From Bacillota bacterium (lineage in GTDB: Bacteria; Bacillota_A; Clostridia; DSM-8532), in NCBI GenBank assembly GCA_023424865.1, contig JAFADM010000451.1, positions 1-5,073 of the forward strand: 5,073 bases of DNA, read 5' to 3'. Of the stretch, positions 1 through 5,073 are shown piece by piece. The first letter of the stretch is position 1; each line of letters starts with the position of its first letter. A program made the translations under genes and the position numbers. The notes under the pieces were generated by a model. The model was not told the origin of the DNA. It saw nothing but the letters and a program-made list of their open reading frames with translations, and made no database searches.

Positions 1-217
1 GAGTTACAAGGCTATCCATTTTAACAAAATATCTCCCGGGAAATATACCGCTGTCCTTCTGGTAATTCTGAAAATCCTTAATCAGCATTTTCTGAAGGAT
101 GGCATCCGTGTATATGGGTATAAGACTCAGGACGAGTGTTGCAAGAAGGGAGCCTAAAAGGAGGCAGAGGGCCATCCATTTATTCTTCGCAATTTTCTTT
201 AATACCACTAAAAACAT
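1..217 (-). CDS. FtsX/MacB-like ABC transporter permease, N-terminal fragment (runs off left edge)
   Basis: Reading the minus strand from the ATG at 217 gives 72 open residues with no stop before the window edge. The protein starts MFLVVLKKIAKNKW, then has one strongly hydrophobic segment (about residues 14-35), then IPIYTDAILQKMLIKDFQ leading into what should be the extracytoplasmic domain. A short cytoplasmic start, one membrane span and a large outside domain is the usual N-terminal layout of FtsX-like permeases of the MacB exporter type. The IPIYTDAI stretch resembles the start of clostridial members of that family as I remember them. GAAGG (230-226) sits 8 bases before the ATG. An in-frame GTG at 226 is possible but would overlap that RBS. 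The gene lies downstream of the efflux adaptor on the same strand, which fits a shared exporter. No ATPase gene is visible, and the C-terminal spans are outside the window. Confidence 0.72.
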   Translation of the reverse strand, partial: MFLVVLKKIAKNKWMALCLLLGSLLATLVLSLIPIYTDAILQKMLIKDFQNYQKDSGIFPGRYFVKMDSLVT

Positions 218-225
218 GATGTACA

Positions 226-230
226 CCTTC
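226..230 (-). promoter_or_regulatory. Ribosome binding site of the permease gene
   Basis: On the minus strand GAAGG lies 8 bases upstream of the ATG at 217, a normal spacing. It favours that ATG over the in-frame GTG at 226, which overlaps it. Confidence 0.5.
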
Positions 231-240
231 AATTCCCCAG

Positions 241-271
241 ATTATCGCACAACCCACAGCTTTTTACGCAA
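241..271 (-). promoter_or_regulatory. Possible extended -10 promoter for the permease gene
   Basis: The minus strand reads TGC-GATAAT, an extended -10 element with the hexamer at 246-241. TTGCGT at 271-266 is a possible -35 box at the slightly long spacing of 19. It lies just after the terminator-like hairpin and would start RNA about 17 bases before the permease ATG. If real, it would let the permease be transcribed separately from the adaptor gene. The weak -35 and long spacing keep confidence low. Confidence 0.3.
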
Positions 272-275
272 AGCA

Positions 276-296
276 TAAAAGAGCCTTAAAGGCTCT
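276..296 (-). terminator. Intrinsic terminator after the efflux adaptor gene
   Basis: AGAGCC (280-285) and GGCTCT (291-296) form a perfect 6-bp stem around a 5-base loop. On the minus strand the hairpin is followed by a short T run (TTTA, 279-276). It begins within two bases of the adaptor's stop codon at 300-298. The stem and T run are short, so it may be leaky and let some transcription reach the permease gene. The plus-strand side has no T run, which supports minus-strand function. Confidence 0.55.
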
Positions 297-297
297 C

Positions 298-1455
298 TTA
301 ATTTAGAATAACAATTTCCCCGACCTCCAGGCCTGCGGTAACTTCCACATCCGTAGTGGTTTGGATGCCGGTTGTAACGACTCTCTCCTGCTTCACGCCG
401 TCCACCAGAACCTTGACATATACCTCCCCTGCATACTGTTGGATGGCTTTCCGGGGAAGAACAATAACATCGGACTTCTCATCCATAATCATTTCCACAG
501 TCATGCCCCTGCCTATGGCTAAGTCGTCCCCAGCCTCTGCCCCCTCAACGGAGATGACACAGACATCCGATTTATCCTTGAAGATATCCTTGGGCGCCAT
601 AGAAGGCGACATGACCACTTCGCCGCTATATTCCGCTTTTGTTTTACTGTCGGTAATGATAACCTTTTTTCCCAATTCAAAGGAATAGGCTTCCGAACCG
701 GTGTACACTGCGTAGAGCCTGGAGGGGTCGGCCACTGTAAACAGAGTGGACCTGGCGCCTATGTATTCCCCTACCGCAAATTTGCCAGCGTAAATCACTT
801 CGCCGTCAATAGGAGACAGGATGACGGTTTTGCTCAGTTCTATTTCAAGACTTTCCACCTGAAGCCTTCCAAGCTCCAGATCAATGGCGGCGATATCCAG
901 GGCTGCCTGAGCATCTTCCTCCTGGGCCTCAAGCTCATCAAGCCGCTCCTGTGAAAGGCTGGGATCCGCCTTTATTGCTTTTTGATTTTTATCCTTCAGA
1001 GTCATGTATTTTTGGTTCTGACGATTATAATTAATCTCCAGCTTTTTTAAGGTAAGCTTTTGCTTCTCAAGCTCGTAACGAACGCTGTCACCGTCCAGCT
1101 CGGCCAAAATAGCCCCTTTAGTGACAGTATCGCCGGGAGAAACATGAATCGCGCGCAAATAGCCCCCTCGCGCTTCAAAAGAAAGGGAGTACTGAGAAAG
1201 GGACATCATGGTGGCCGATGCCTTGGTGCTTTTCACAATGTCACCAAGAGTAACCTCCATGGTCGCATAGGCAACCTCCTTAGGCTGCACCAGCGGGGGA
1301 GCTAAAACATCCTCCTCCTTGGGCAAAAGCCCGCTGCAGCCGGCCAAAACTACTGTTGTGGCCAGAGCCGCCAAAAGAGCGGTAAAAGTATGAAAATTTC
1401 TTTTTTTGGAAGGGTCGAATAAACCTCTGTGATTCTCCTTATTACGGACACGCAT
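298..1455 (-). CDS. Efflux membrane-fusion (adaptor) lipoprotein, HlyD/MacA type
   Basis: This is a 385-residue periplasmic-adaptor-type protein that would sit on the outer face of the membrane and work with an ABC permease and ATPase in export. After a basic N-terminus (residues 1-21), a hydrophobic stretch ends in the lipobox LAGC (37-40), so Cys40 is the likely lipidated residue. The first half of the barrel-sandwich (lipoyl-like) domain is at about 90-125, including GGYLRAIHVSPGDTVTKG. A long charged helical region at about 126-208 is the expected alpha-helical hairpin. The second lipoyl half, SPIDGEVIYAGKFAVGEYI, follows at 214-232. Beta-barrel and membrane-proximal domains fill the rest, ending GLEVGEIVIL. 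This domain order is standard for the family, and the length fits. The FtsX-like permease downstream on the same strand supports a MacAB-like role. The substrate cannot be told. The ATG at 1455 is chosen because a G-rich RBS lies 7 bases upstream. Confidence 0.88.
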   Translation of the reverse strand: MRVRNKENHRGLFDPSKKRNFHTFTALLAALATTVVLAGCSGLLPKEEDVLAPPLVQPKEVAYATMEVTLGDIVKSTKASATMMSLSQYSLSFEARGGYLRAIHVSPGDTVTKGAILAELDGDSVRYELEKQKLTLKKLEINYNRQNQKYMTLKDKNQKAIKADPSLSQERLDELEAQEEDAQAALDIAAIDLELGRLQVESLEIELSKTVILSPIDGEVIYAGKFAVGEYIGARSTLFTVADPSRLYAVYTGSEAYSFELGKKVIITDSKTKAEYSGEVVMSPSMAPKDIFKDKSDVCVISVEGAEAGDDLAIGRGMTVEMIMDEKSDVIVLPRKAIQQYAGEVYVKVLVDGVKQERVVTTGIQTTTDVEVTAGLEVGEIVILN

Positions 1456-1462
1456 ACGTCAG

Positions 1463-1467
1463 CCCCC
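1463..1467 (-). promoter_or_regulatory. Ribosome binding site of the adaptor gene
   Basis: On the minus strand GGGGG (1467-1463) lies 7 bases before the ATG at 1455. It is not a classic GGAGG, but it is the only purine-rich block in the right place. A small hairpin (1469-1484, CTAAAA/TTTTAG with a 4-base loop) ends immediately upstream of it, so the site is tightly bordered by secondary structure. Confidence 0.45.
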
Positions 1468-1540
1468 GCTAAAACTCATTTTAGAGCAGCCTCAAGGTAG
1501 AGATTTTCTTCGGCAGCTCCAGGGACAACCTGAGCGTCAT

Positions 1541-1578
1541 TGCATTAAGAATCCGGTTTTTTCTGCATCTTAAATCCG
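1541..1578. repeat. Imperfect short direct repeat in the leader
   Basis: TGCATTAAGAATCCG (1541-1555) and TGCATCTTAAATCCG (1564-1578) share both ends and differ in the middle, with a period of 23 bases. Only two copies are present. It may be chance, a small local duplication, or two half-sites of a binding element. Confidence 0.35.
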
Positions 1579-1729
1579 TCCGAAACAGTCCTTTCGCTTT
1601 TTCGTATGCGTAGCACCCTGAGAGAGTTTCTTTATGAGTACAGGGGCCTGCCCGGTTATGACAGAATTTTCGCATAGCACTTTGGGCAGTTCTATTTTGA
1701 ACGGTTTTATGGCACAATTCATTCTAATA

Positions 1730-1758
1730 TTTAAATGCAGTACCAATCATGATGTCAA
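1730..1758 (-). promoter_or_regulatory. Candidate sigma-A promoter for the efflux adaptor transcript
   Basis: The minus strand has a perfect TTGACA -35 box (1758-1753), a 17-base spacer, and TTTAAA as the -10 hexamer (1735-1730), which matches 4 of 6 consensus positions. The surrounding bases are AT-rich. The start would be near 1723, about 270 bases upstream of the adaptor ATG. No better promoter is obvious closer to the gene. Confidence 0.45.
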
Positions 1759-1770
1759 AACCGATTTTAT

Positions 1771-1788
1771 CATTATTCATAAATAATG
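1771..1788. promoter_or_regulatory. Perfect 7-bp inverted repeat, possible operator in the divergent region
   Basis: CATTATT (1771-1777), a 4-base centre CATA, and AATAATG (1782-1788) form a perfect AT-rich dyad. It sits 12 bases upstream of the TTGACA box of the minus-strand promoter and about 85 bases upstream of the likely plus-strand start. The shape fits a binding site for a dimeric regulator of the divergent genes, but no regulator gene is in the window. AT-rich dyads also arise by chance. Confidence 0.35.
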
Positions 1789-1823
1789 TAAACTGGAAGA
1801 TAAACAGCCGGCTAGCCTGGAGC

Positions 1824-1861
1824 GCCTATTTTCTGAGTATAAATACTGTGCTACAATAGGC
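1824..1861. promoter_or_regulatory. Nested inverted repeats overlapping the plus-strand promoter
   Basis: An outer 7-bp inverted repeat, GCCTATT (1824-1830) and AATAGGC (1855-1861), encloses an almost concentric inner one, AGTAT (1836-1840) and ATACT (1843-1847); the two centres differ by one base. The right outer arm covers the end of the extended -10 hexamer TACAAT, so a protein bound here would block RNA polymerase. An 8-base palindrome GGCTAGCC lies just upstream at 1810-1817. This is a good candidate operator for the cellulase-like gene. The regulator is unknown. Confidence 0.42.
1829..1857 (+). promoter_or_regulatory. Extended -10 promoter for the cellulase-like gene
   Basis: TGCTACAAT (1849-1857) matches the extended -10 consensus TGnTATAAT with one mismatch. 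The -35 region is poor (TTTTCT at 1829-1834, spacing 17), as is common for extended -10 promoters. Transcription would start near 1864, giving a leader of about 80 bases. A small hairpin in that leader (ATCAA/TTGAT, 1915-1927) ends directly before the RBS. Confidence 0.45.
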
Positions 1862-1927
1862 ATAAACCTACTCCCGTTCTCAATTAAGCTAAATTCTGAA
1901 TTAAAGATAAAATCATCAATCCTTGAT

Positions 1928-1935
1928 AAAGGTGG
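1928..1935 (+). promoter_or_regulatory. Ribosome binding site that decides the start of the cellulase-like gene
   Basis: AAAGGTGG differs from AAAGGAGG by one base and lies 11 bases before the ATG at 1947. The frame is open further upstream to a TTG at 1923, but that TTG has no RBS and lies ahead of this one. The ATG at 1947 is therefore the better start, despite the slightly long spacing. Confidence 0.5.
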
Positions 1936-1946
1936 ATACGAAGCAA

Positions 1947-3134
1947 ATGAATTCATTGGATATGAGAACAGGCTTGAAGCCTGAAAGAGTGACCAACGCC
2001 ATGTGGGATTTTTCCTGGCTCTACGGCCACTATCCCGGAGGCCCCTTCGCAGACTTTGATAAGGTTACGGACGAGTTACTGGAAAGGTGCTTCAACACCG
2101 TCAGAATCGACTGTTTTCCATGGATAATCGGCAATATGTCCAATCCCTCGGACTATACCACGGTGCAGGGCAATCCTCTTTTAACTTGGGGACATTCCTA
2201 TACGGATCAAAAGCACCGCCTATTGGATGAACTCATTGAATTTGTTTCTGTTGCTAAGGCCAAGGGGCTTTATTTAATACTGTCCAATTGGGGCGGCTTT
2301 GGAATATCCGAATTTCCCCTTGCCAATTCAACCGAAGGTAAAAATCATATACTTACCACCGGATGGGAACGCATTCTGGAGGCCTTAAAGCAGAACAATC
2401 TTCTTGATTCGGTTCTCTATGTGGATCTTGATCAGGAATTTCCTTTTTTCAGCCCCGTCAATAAGGAATTGCAGAATTTAGGAAGCGCAAAAAAGCCCGC
2501 CTCCGTAAGTGAAGACGGGATGGAACAAGCGGGAAAAAGAGAAGCCTCCCGAAAGCTTCGATTTAACTATGAACAAATGGACTTCTTATCGGAGCACTTT
2601 AAAAATACGCTGGGACACTTCCAGGAACTCTATCCCCAATTGAGATTCACTTATTCCTTCACGGATTACTGGGAGGAATACCGGGCTCTCAAAAGTCAGT
2701 CCTTTGATGTTCTCCAGCTTCATTTCTGGATGCACAGCCCCCGCTTTGACAGGCGTACAGGGTTTGGCAATTTAACAAAGGATAGAGGTAACCATGACTT
2801 CTCCGATTACCAAAAAAGGCTTAACAGCACGCTTAGCTCTATTCGCCCCATGCTCCTTAAGGAAATGCACAACAGGCTCAAATTTGCCAGGGAATGGTCT
2901 GAGGACTCCGCCGCACCTGTTGTGACGACGGAAGCCTGGGGACCATGGTGGCATACGGACCATCCCGATTTAACCTGGGGCTGGCTCAGAGAATGGTGCG
3001 GGGAGTGCATGCAGCTGGCAGCGGATTACGGTCTGTGGGGAGCTACCCCGTGGAACTTCTGCCATCCTTATTGGAGCACCTGGACGGATGTAGCCTGGTA
3101 CAAAGAGGTAAACGGTATATTTTTAAAGGGATAA
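1947..3134 (+). CDS. Cellulase-like TIM-barrel protein (putative glycoside hydrolase)
   Basis: This is a 395-residue protein. Aromatic-rich segments, including MWDFSWLYGHYPGGPFADFD near the N-terminus and GATPWNFCHPYWSTWTD near the C-terminus, are typical of the sugar-binding cellulase-like family of glycosidase TIM barrels. Two glutamates stand where clan GH-A enzymes carry their catalytic pair: Glu164 in YVDLDQEFPFF, after a likely strand 4 (acid/base), and Glu329 in VVTTEAWGPWW, after a likely strand 7 (nucleophile). The barrel also has RIDCFPW (strand 2), LYLILSNWGG (strand 3) and FDVLQLHFWMH (strand 6). No signal peptide or membrane segment is seen, so it should act in the cytoplasm, perhaps on imported oligosaccharides or glycosides. 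A hydrophilic stretch at about 178-203, rich in Lys, Ser, Glu and Ala, looks like a loop insertion. It stands alone, divergent from the exporter gene. The substrate is unknown; assignment rests on motifs only. Confidence 0.72.
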   Translation: MNSLDMRTGLKPERVTNAMWDFSWLYGHYPGGPFADFDKVTDELLERCFNTVRIDCFPWIIGNMSNPSDYTTVQGNPLLTWGHSYTDQKHRLLDELIEFVSVAKAKGLYLILSNWGGFGISEFPLANSTEGKNHILTTGWERILEALKQNNLLDSVLYVDLDQEFPFFSPVNKELQNLGSAKKPASVSEDGMEQAGKREASRKLRFNYEQMDFLSEHFKNTLGHFQELYPQLRFTYSFTDYWEEYRALKSQSFDVLQLHFWMHSPRFDRRTGFGNLTKDRGNHDFSDYQKRLNSTLSSIRPMLLKEMHNRLKFAREWSEDSAAPVVTTEAWGPWWHTDHPDLTWGWLREWCGECMQLAADYGLWGATPWNFCHPYWSTWTDVAWYKEVNGIFLKG

Positions 3135-3147
3135 TGATTCTTACGGA

Positions 3148-4053
3148 TTATTTCGTCCATATAACGCCCGGATCAATATGGCGAATATCACAAGAGCCTG
3201 TCCGGGCCATGGCCCCTGCAAGCTCACTGTTCATTGCCGTTATCCTCTTCTGAACACCTTCCGCACCCTCCGCGGCCAGGTCGGCAAGTATGGTTCGCCC
3301 TACACAAACAGCAGTCGCCCCCAAGGCTAAGGCTTTAAAAGCGTCAAAGCCACGGTTAATGCCACAATCAACAAATAAAGGGATCTGGCGGCCAACGGCC
3401 TCTATGATTTTGGGCAGTATCCTAAGCGGCGGGATGGCATAGTCGCTTATGCCGTGGTGATGGGAGACAACAATTCCCTTTACGCCTGCTTCCAGGCATT
3501 TTTCCGCATCCCTTACGCTGAGAACTCCCTTGATGACAAAGGGAAGCCGGGTTGCTTTAACGAGATCCTTTAGTTCGTCAAGGGTTATGGCTTTCATAAC
3601 GTCGCCAAAAATTACATCATATTGTCCTTTTTTATCAAAGCTATGGTCAATGTCCATTCCAACAGCAAGAGCACCGCATTTTTCCGCATGCTTTATCTGG
3701 CTGTAGATCTGACTTTCGTCTGCATAGGGCTTAATTATTTTAATAGTTCTGGCACCGGTATTGGCCATGGCCTCCATTTCCGCATCATCGCCCATTCCGG
3801 CCCACATTACCGCTCCTGCTGCAAAAGCGCCCTTTGCCATCTCTACCATTCCATTTTCACGCTCTTTGCAGAACTTGTTCAGATGAGAAAACGCAGCAGT
3901 CATAATGGGTGTACTGAACTTTTCGCCATAAAGCTCCAAAGTAGTATCCGGAATAACGGAATCAAGATACCTTGTTTCGATTAGCAATGAATCGAAATAA
4001 TCCCTTGTAATTTTGTTAGAATCGCCGGCAGAACTTATTTTTTCTTCAGCCAT
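3148..4053 (-). CDS. Alpha-hydroxy-acid dehydrogenase/oxidase family FMN protein, divergent short form
   Basis: This is a 301-residue protein of the FMN-dependent alpha-hydroxy-acid dehydrogenase fold (glycolate oxidase, lactate oxidase). The match is clearest in the C-terminal half. LPFVIKGVLSVRDAEKCLEAGVKGIVVS (170-197) carries the conserved FMN-contacting Lys175. FVDCGINRGFDAFKALALGATAVCVGR (227-253) is the phosphate-binding region, and the tail ELAGAMARTGSCDIRHID is typical. The usual SNHGGRQ active-site motif is replaced by SHHHGIS (197-203): a His is kept, but the substrate-carboxylate Arg is missing. The N-terminus is also short, lacking the first helix with the conserved Tyr, and the usual QLY and TVDTP motifs read IIKPY and MGMDID-like (GMDID). 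The protein is soluble, with no signal peptide. A strong RBS lies before the ATG at 4053. It may bind FMN but act on another substrate than a simple 2-hydroxy acid. Its 3' end faces the cellulase-like gene, 13 bases away, with no visible terminator. Confidence 0.8.
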   Translation of the reverse strand: MAEEKISSAGDSNKITRDYFDSLLIETRYLDSVIPDTTLELYGEKFSTPIMTAAFSHLNKFCKERENGMVEMAKGAFAAGAVMWAGMGDDAEMEAMANTGARTIKIIKPYADESQIYSQIKHAEKCGALAVGMDIDHSFDKKGQYDVIFGDVMKAITLDELKDLVKATRLPFVIKGVLSVRDAEKCLEAGVKGIVVSHHHGISDYAIPPLRILPKIIEAVGRQIPLFVDCGINRGFDAFKALALGATAVCVGRTILADLAAEGAEGVQKRITAMNSELAGAMARTGSCDIRHIDPGVIWTK

Positions 4054-4060
4054 GTAGACA

Positions 4061-4066
4061 CCTCCC
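4061..4066 (-). promoter_or_regulatory. Strong ribosome binding site of the FMN enzyme gene
   Basis: The minus strand reads GGGAGG (4066-4061), 7 bases before the ATG at 4053. It fixes the start and shows that the short N-terminus of this protein is not a mis-called start. Confidence 0.7.
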
Positions 4067-4111
4067 TGAGATAGATATAGTAAATTTGAAAGACCTTTTA
4101 ATCATCTATGA

Positions 4112-4140
4112 ATTTTACTTAACCAGGACTGTAAAGTCAA
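4112..4140 (-). promoter_or_regulatory. Sigma-A promoter of the FMN enzyme gene
   Basis: The minus strand carries TTGACT (4140-4135), a 17-base spacer and TAAAAT (4117-4112), each one base off consensus. Transcription should start near 4105, giving a leader of about 50 bases. Together with the terminator upstream, this makes the gene its own transcription unit, separate from tuf. No clear operator dyad overlaps it. Confidence 0.65.
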
Positions 4141-4222
4141 CTCTTTTCCCGACAAACAAAATGGACTACCACAAGTATTGCCCTTTTTAAGGCACAGTTA
4201 ACCGAATGCCAGAAAAGCCTAT

Positions 4223-4269
4223 AAAAAAGAGGCCCTCCGATGCTGTAACAGCCTCGGAAAGCCTCCTCT
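4223..4269 (-). terminator. Intrinsic terminator of tuf
   Basis: On the minus strand a long imperfect hairpin is followed by six T residues (4228-4223). The paired blocks are AGAGG/CCTCT (4228-4232 with 4265-4269), TCCGA/TCGGA and CTG/CAG around a small apical loop near 4245-4247. It starts about 33 bases after the tuf stop codon. This is a strong, classical terminator, as expected after a highly expressed gene. Confidence 0.8.
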
Positions 4270-4301
4270 AAAGCTCTATCGTTTCAAAACTGAAAGAAAA
4301 A

Positions 4302-5073
4302 TTACTTGTCAATTTCAACAACGGAACCAGCGCCCACGGTTCTGCCGCCTTCACGGATAGCGAACTTCAGACCCTTTTCCATAGCGATAGGGGTGATGAG
4401 CTCGATTTCCATTACAACGTTATCACCAGGCATGCACATTTCAACACCCTCAGGAAGCTTGATGTTGCCGGTAACGTCGGTTGTTCTGAAGTAGAACTGA
4501 GGTCTGTAGCCAGTAAAGAAGGGCTTATGACGGCCGCCTTCTTCCTTGGTCAGAACGTAAACCTGAGCCTTGAACTTGGTGTGAGGTGTGATGGAACCGG
4601 GTTTAGCAAGAACCTGGCCTCTTTCAATATCAGCTCTCTGAACACCACGGAGCAGAGCGCCGATGTTGTCACCTGCAACAGCCGAATCCAGAAGCTTACG
4701 GAACATTTCAACACCGGTAACGGTGGTCTTCTTGGCAGCTTCGGCAAGACCGACGATTTCAACTTCTTCGCCAACCTTAACGGTTCCTCTCTCAACTCTG
4801 CCGGTAGCAACAGTACCACGGCCGGTGATAGAGAAAACGTCCTCAACAGGCATAAGGAAAGGAAGATCCGTTGCACGCTGAGGTGTGGGGAAGTATTCGT
4901 CAACATTCTTCATCAGCTCGTGGATGCAAGCATACTCAGGAGCAGTAGGATCCTTGGAAGCGCATTCCAGAACGTTGAGAGCGGAACCTCTGATGATGGG
5001 AATATCATCACCGGGGAAGTTGTACTGGGAGAGAAGCTCTCTCAGTTCCATTTCAACGAGCTCGATGAGCTCT
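4302..5073 (-). CDS. tuf: Elongation factor Tu, C-terminal part (5' end outside window)
   Basis: EF-Tu is the GTPase that brings aminoacyl-tRNA to the ribosome. The frame is open to the right edge: ELIELVE precedes the internal Met codon at 5051, so that Met is not the start. About 256 residues are present of a usual total near 400. Visible parts are the end of the G domain with the GSAL motif (G5), a clostridial-type stretch [21 protein letters not shown], then domain II from [20 protein letters not shown] with GRVERG. Domain III follows from [11 protein letters not shown] through [15 protein letters not shown] to the end, [20 protein letters not shown]. The G1 to G4 motifs lie beyond the edge. 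The sequence is intact with no odd substitutions. The gene is followed by a strong terminator and so is the last gene of its transcript, a common position after fusA, though fusA is not in the window. Confidence 0.97.
   Translation of the reverse strand, partial: ELIELVEMELRELLSQYNFPGDDIPIIRGSALNVLECASKDPTAPEYACIHELMKNVDEYFPTPQRATDLPFLMPVEDVFSITGRGTVATGRVERGTVKVGEEVEIVGLAEAAKKTTVTGVEMFRKLLDSAVAGDNIGALLRGVQRADIERGQVLAKPGSITPHTKFKAQVYVLTKEEGGRHKPFFTGYRPQFYFRTTDVTGNIKLPEGVEMCMPGDNVVMEIELITPIAMEKGLKFAIREGGRTVGAGSVVEIDK

Larger units (their letters stand above)
1456..1723 (-). other. Long 5' leader of the efflux adaptor gene, possibly structured; no convincing gene
   Basis: If the promoter at 1758-1730 is used, the adaptor mRNA carries about 268 untranslated bases. 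Several complementary arms are visible in it: GGGCAG/CTGCCC (1684-1689 with 1648-1653, 30-base loop), CCCTG/CAGGG (1641-1645 with 1616-1620), a bulged 7-bp hairpin at 1516-1535, and CTAAAA/TTTTAG at 1469-1484 beside the RBS. There is no stem followed by a T run, so it is not an obvious attenuator. I do not recognise a known riboswitch class. Two open frames cross it: 50 codons from an ATG at 1722, and 78 codons from a TTG at 1717. Neither has an RBS or a recognisable protein. The stretch could equally be a dispersed intergenic repeat or a decayed gene. Confidence 0.4.

Noticed and set aside
1590..1640. T-box or glycine-riboswitch resemblance (AGGGTGCTAC and CTCTCTCAGG on the minus strand)
   Set aside because: The short matches lack the other required parts: no specifier stem or terminator/antiterminator pair for a T-box, and no paired glycine aptamer core. 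The downstream gene is also an exporter adaptor.
1481..1717. 78-codon minus-strand open frame starting at a TTG
   Set aside because: It has no RBS, a rare start codon and no recognisable domain, and lies inside the putative leader. A different frame over the same bases is also open for 50 codons, so openness here is weak evidence.
1570..1722. 50-codon minus-strand open frame from an ATG (MNCAIKPFKIELPKVL...)
   Set aside because: No RBS precedes the ATG, which falls about at the predicted transcription start, and the product resembles nothing I know.
3622..3984. 120-codon plus-strand open frame opposite the FMN enzyme gene
   Set aside because: It is antisense to a well-supported gene, has no RBS and shows no domain features.
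4183..4217. Imperfect inverted repeat between tuf and the FMN enzyme gene (CTTTT..GGCA / TGCC..AAAAG)
   Set aside because: The inner stem is 4 bp with a 12-base loop and the arms are separated by an internal mismatch. A much better terminator lies at 4223-4269.
4550..4906. 118-codon minus-strand open frame inside tuf
   Set aside because: It is an out-of-frame shadow of the strongly conserved EF-Tu coding sequence.
4302..5051. EF-Tu starting at the Met codon at 5051
   Set aside because: The frame continues open to the window edge with the conserved EF-Tu residues ELIELVE before that Met, so the gene is cut by the edge rather than starting there.

Overview
The window looks like a chromosomal segment of a Gram-positive anaerobe of the Firmicutes, most likely Clostridia. 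The evidence is an EF-Tu with a clostridial-type sequence, an FtsX-like permease start (IPIYTDAILQKMLIKDF) of a kind common in Clostridia, a lipoprotein-type efflux adaptor, strong AGGAGG-like ribosome binding sites and sigma-A-type promoters. No genus can be named from this alone.

Layout. (a) Positions 1-217, minus: the first 72 residues of an FtsX/MacB-like ABC permease, running off the left edge. (b) 298-1455, minus: an HlyD/MacA-type membrane-fusion lipoprotein. Together they look like a peptide, drug or lipid export module, but a terminator-like hairpin and a possible extended -10 promoter lie between them. The ATPase, if present, must be further left. (c) 1456-1946: a gene-free 491-base divergent region. 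On the minus side it holds a candidate promoter and an unusually long leader (about 270 nt) with several complementary arms. On the plus side it holds inverted repeats and an extended -10 promoter for the next gene. (d) 1947-3134, plus: a cytoplasmic cellulase-like TIM-barrel protein with two well-placed candidate catalytic glutamates. (e) 3148-4053, minus: a short, divergent member of the FMN-dependent alpha-hydroxy-acid dehydrogenase family, convergent with (d) and separated by only 13 bases. It has its own good promoter and RBS. (f) 4302-5073, minus: the C-terminal two thirds of EF-Tu, closed by a strong intrinsic terminator.

The genes do not form one pathway. The window is a junction of a housekeeping transcription unit (tuf), a single-gene oxidoreductase unit, a single-gene glycosidase-like unit and an exporter unit. 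I see no transposase, CRISPR array, tRNA or rRNA. The points most worth a second look are the altered active site of the FMN enzyme, the long leader upstream of the efflux adaptor, and the nested inverted repeat overlapping the promoter of the cellulase-like gene. None amounts to demonstrable proof of a new system.
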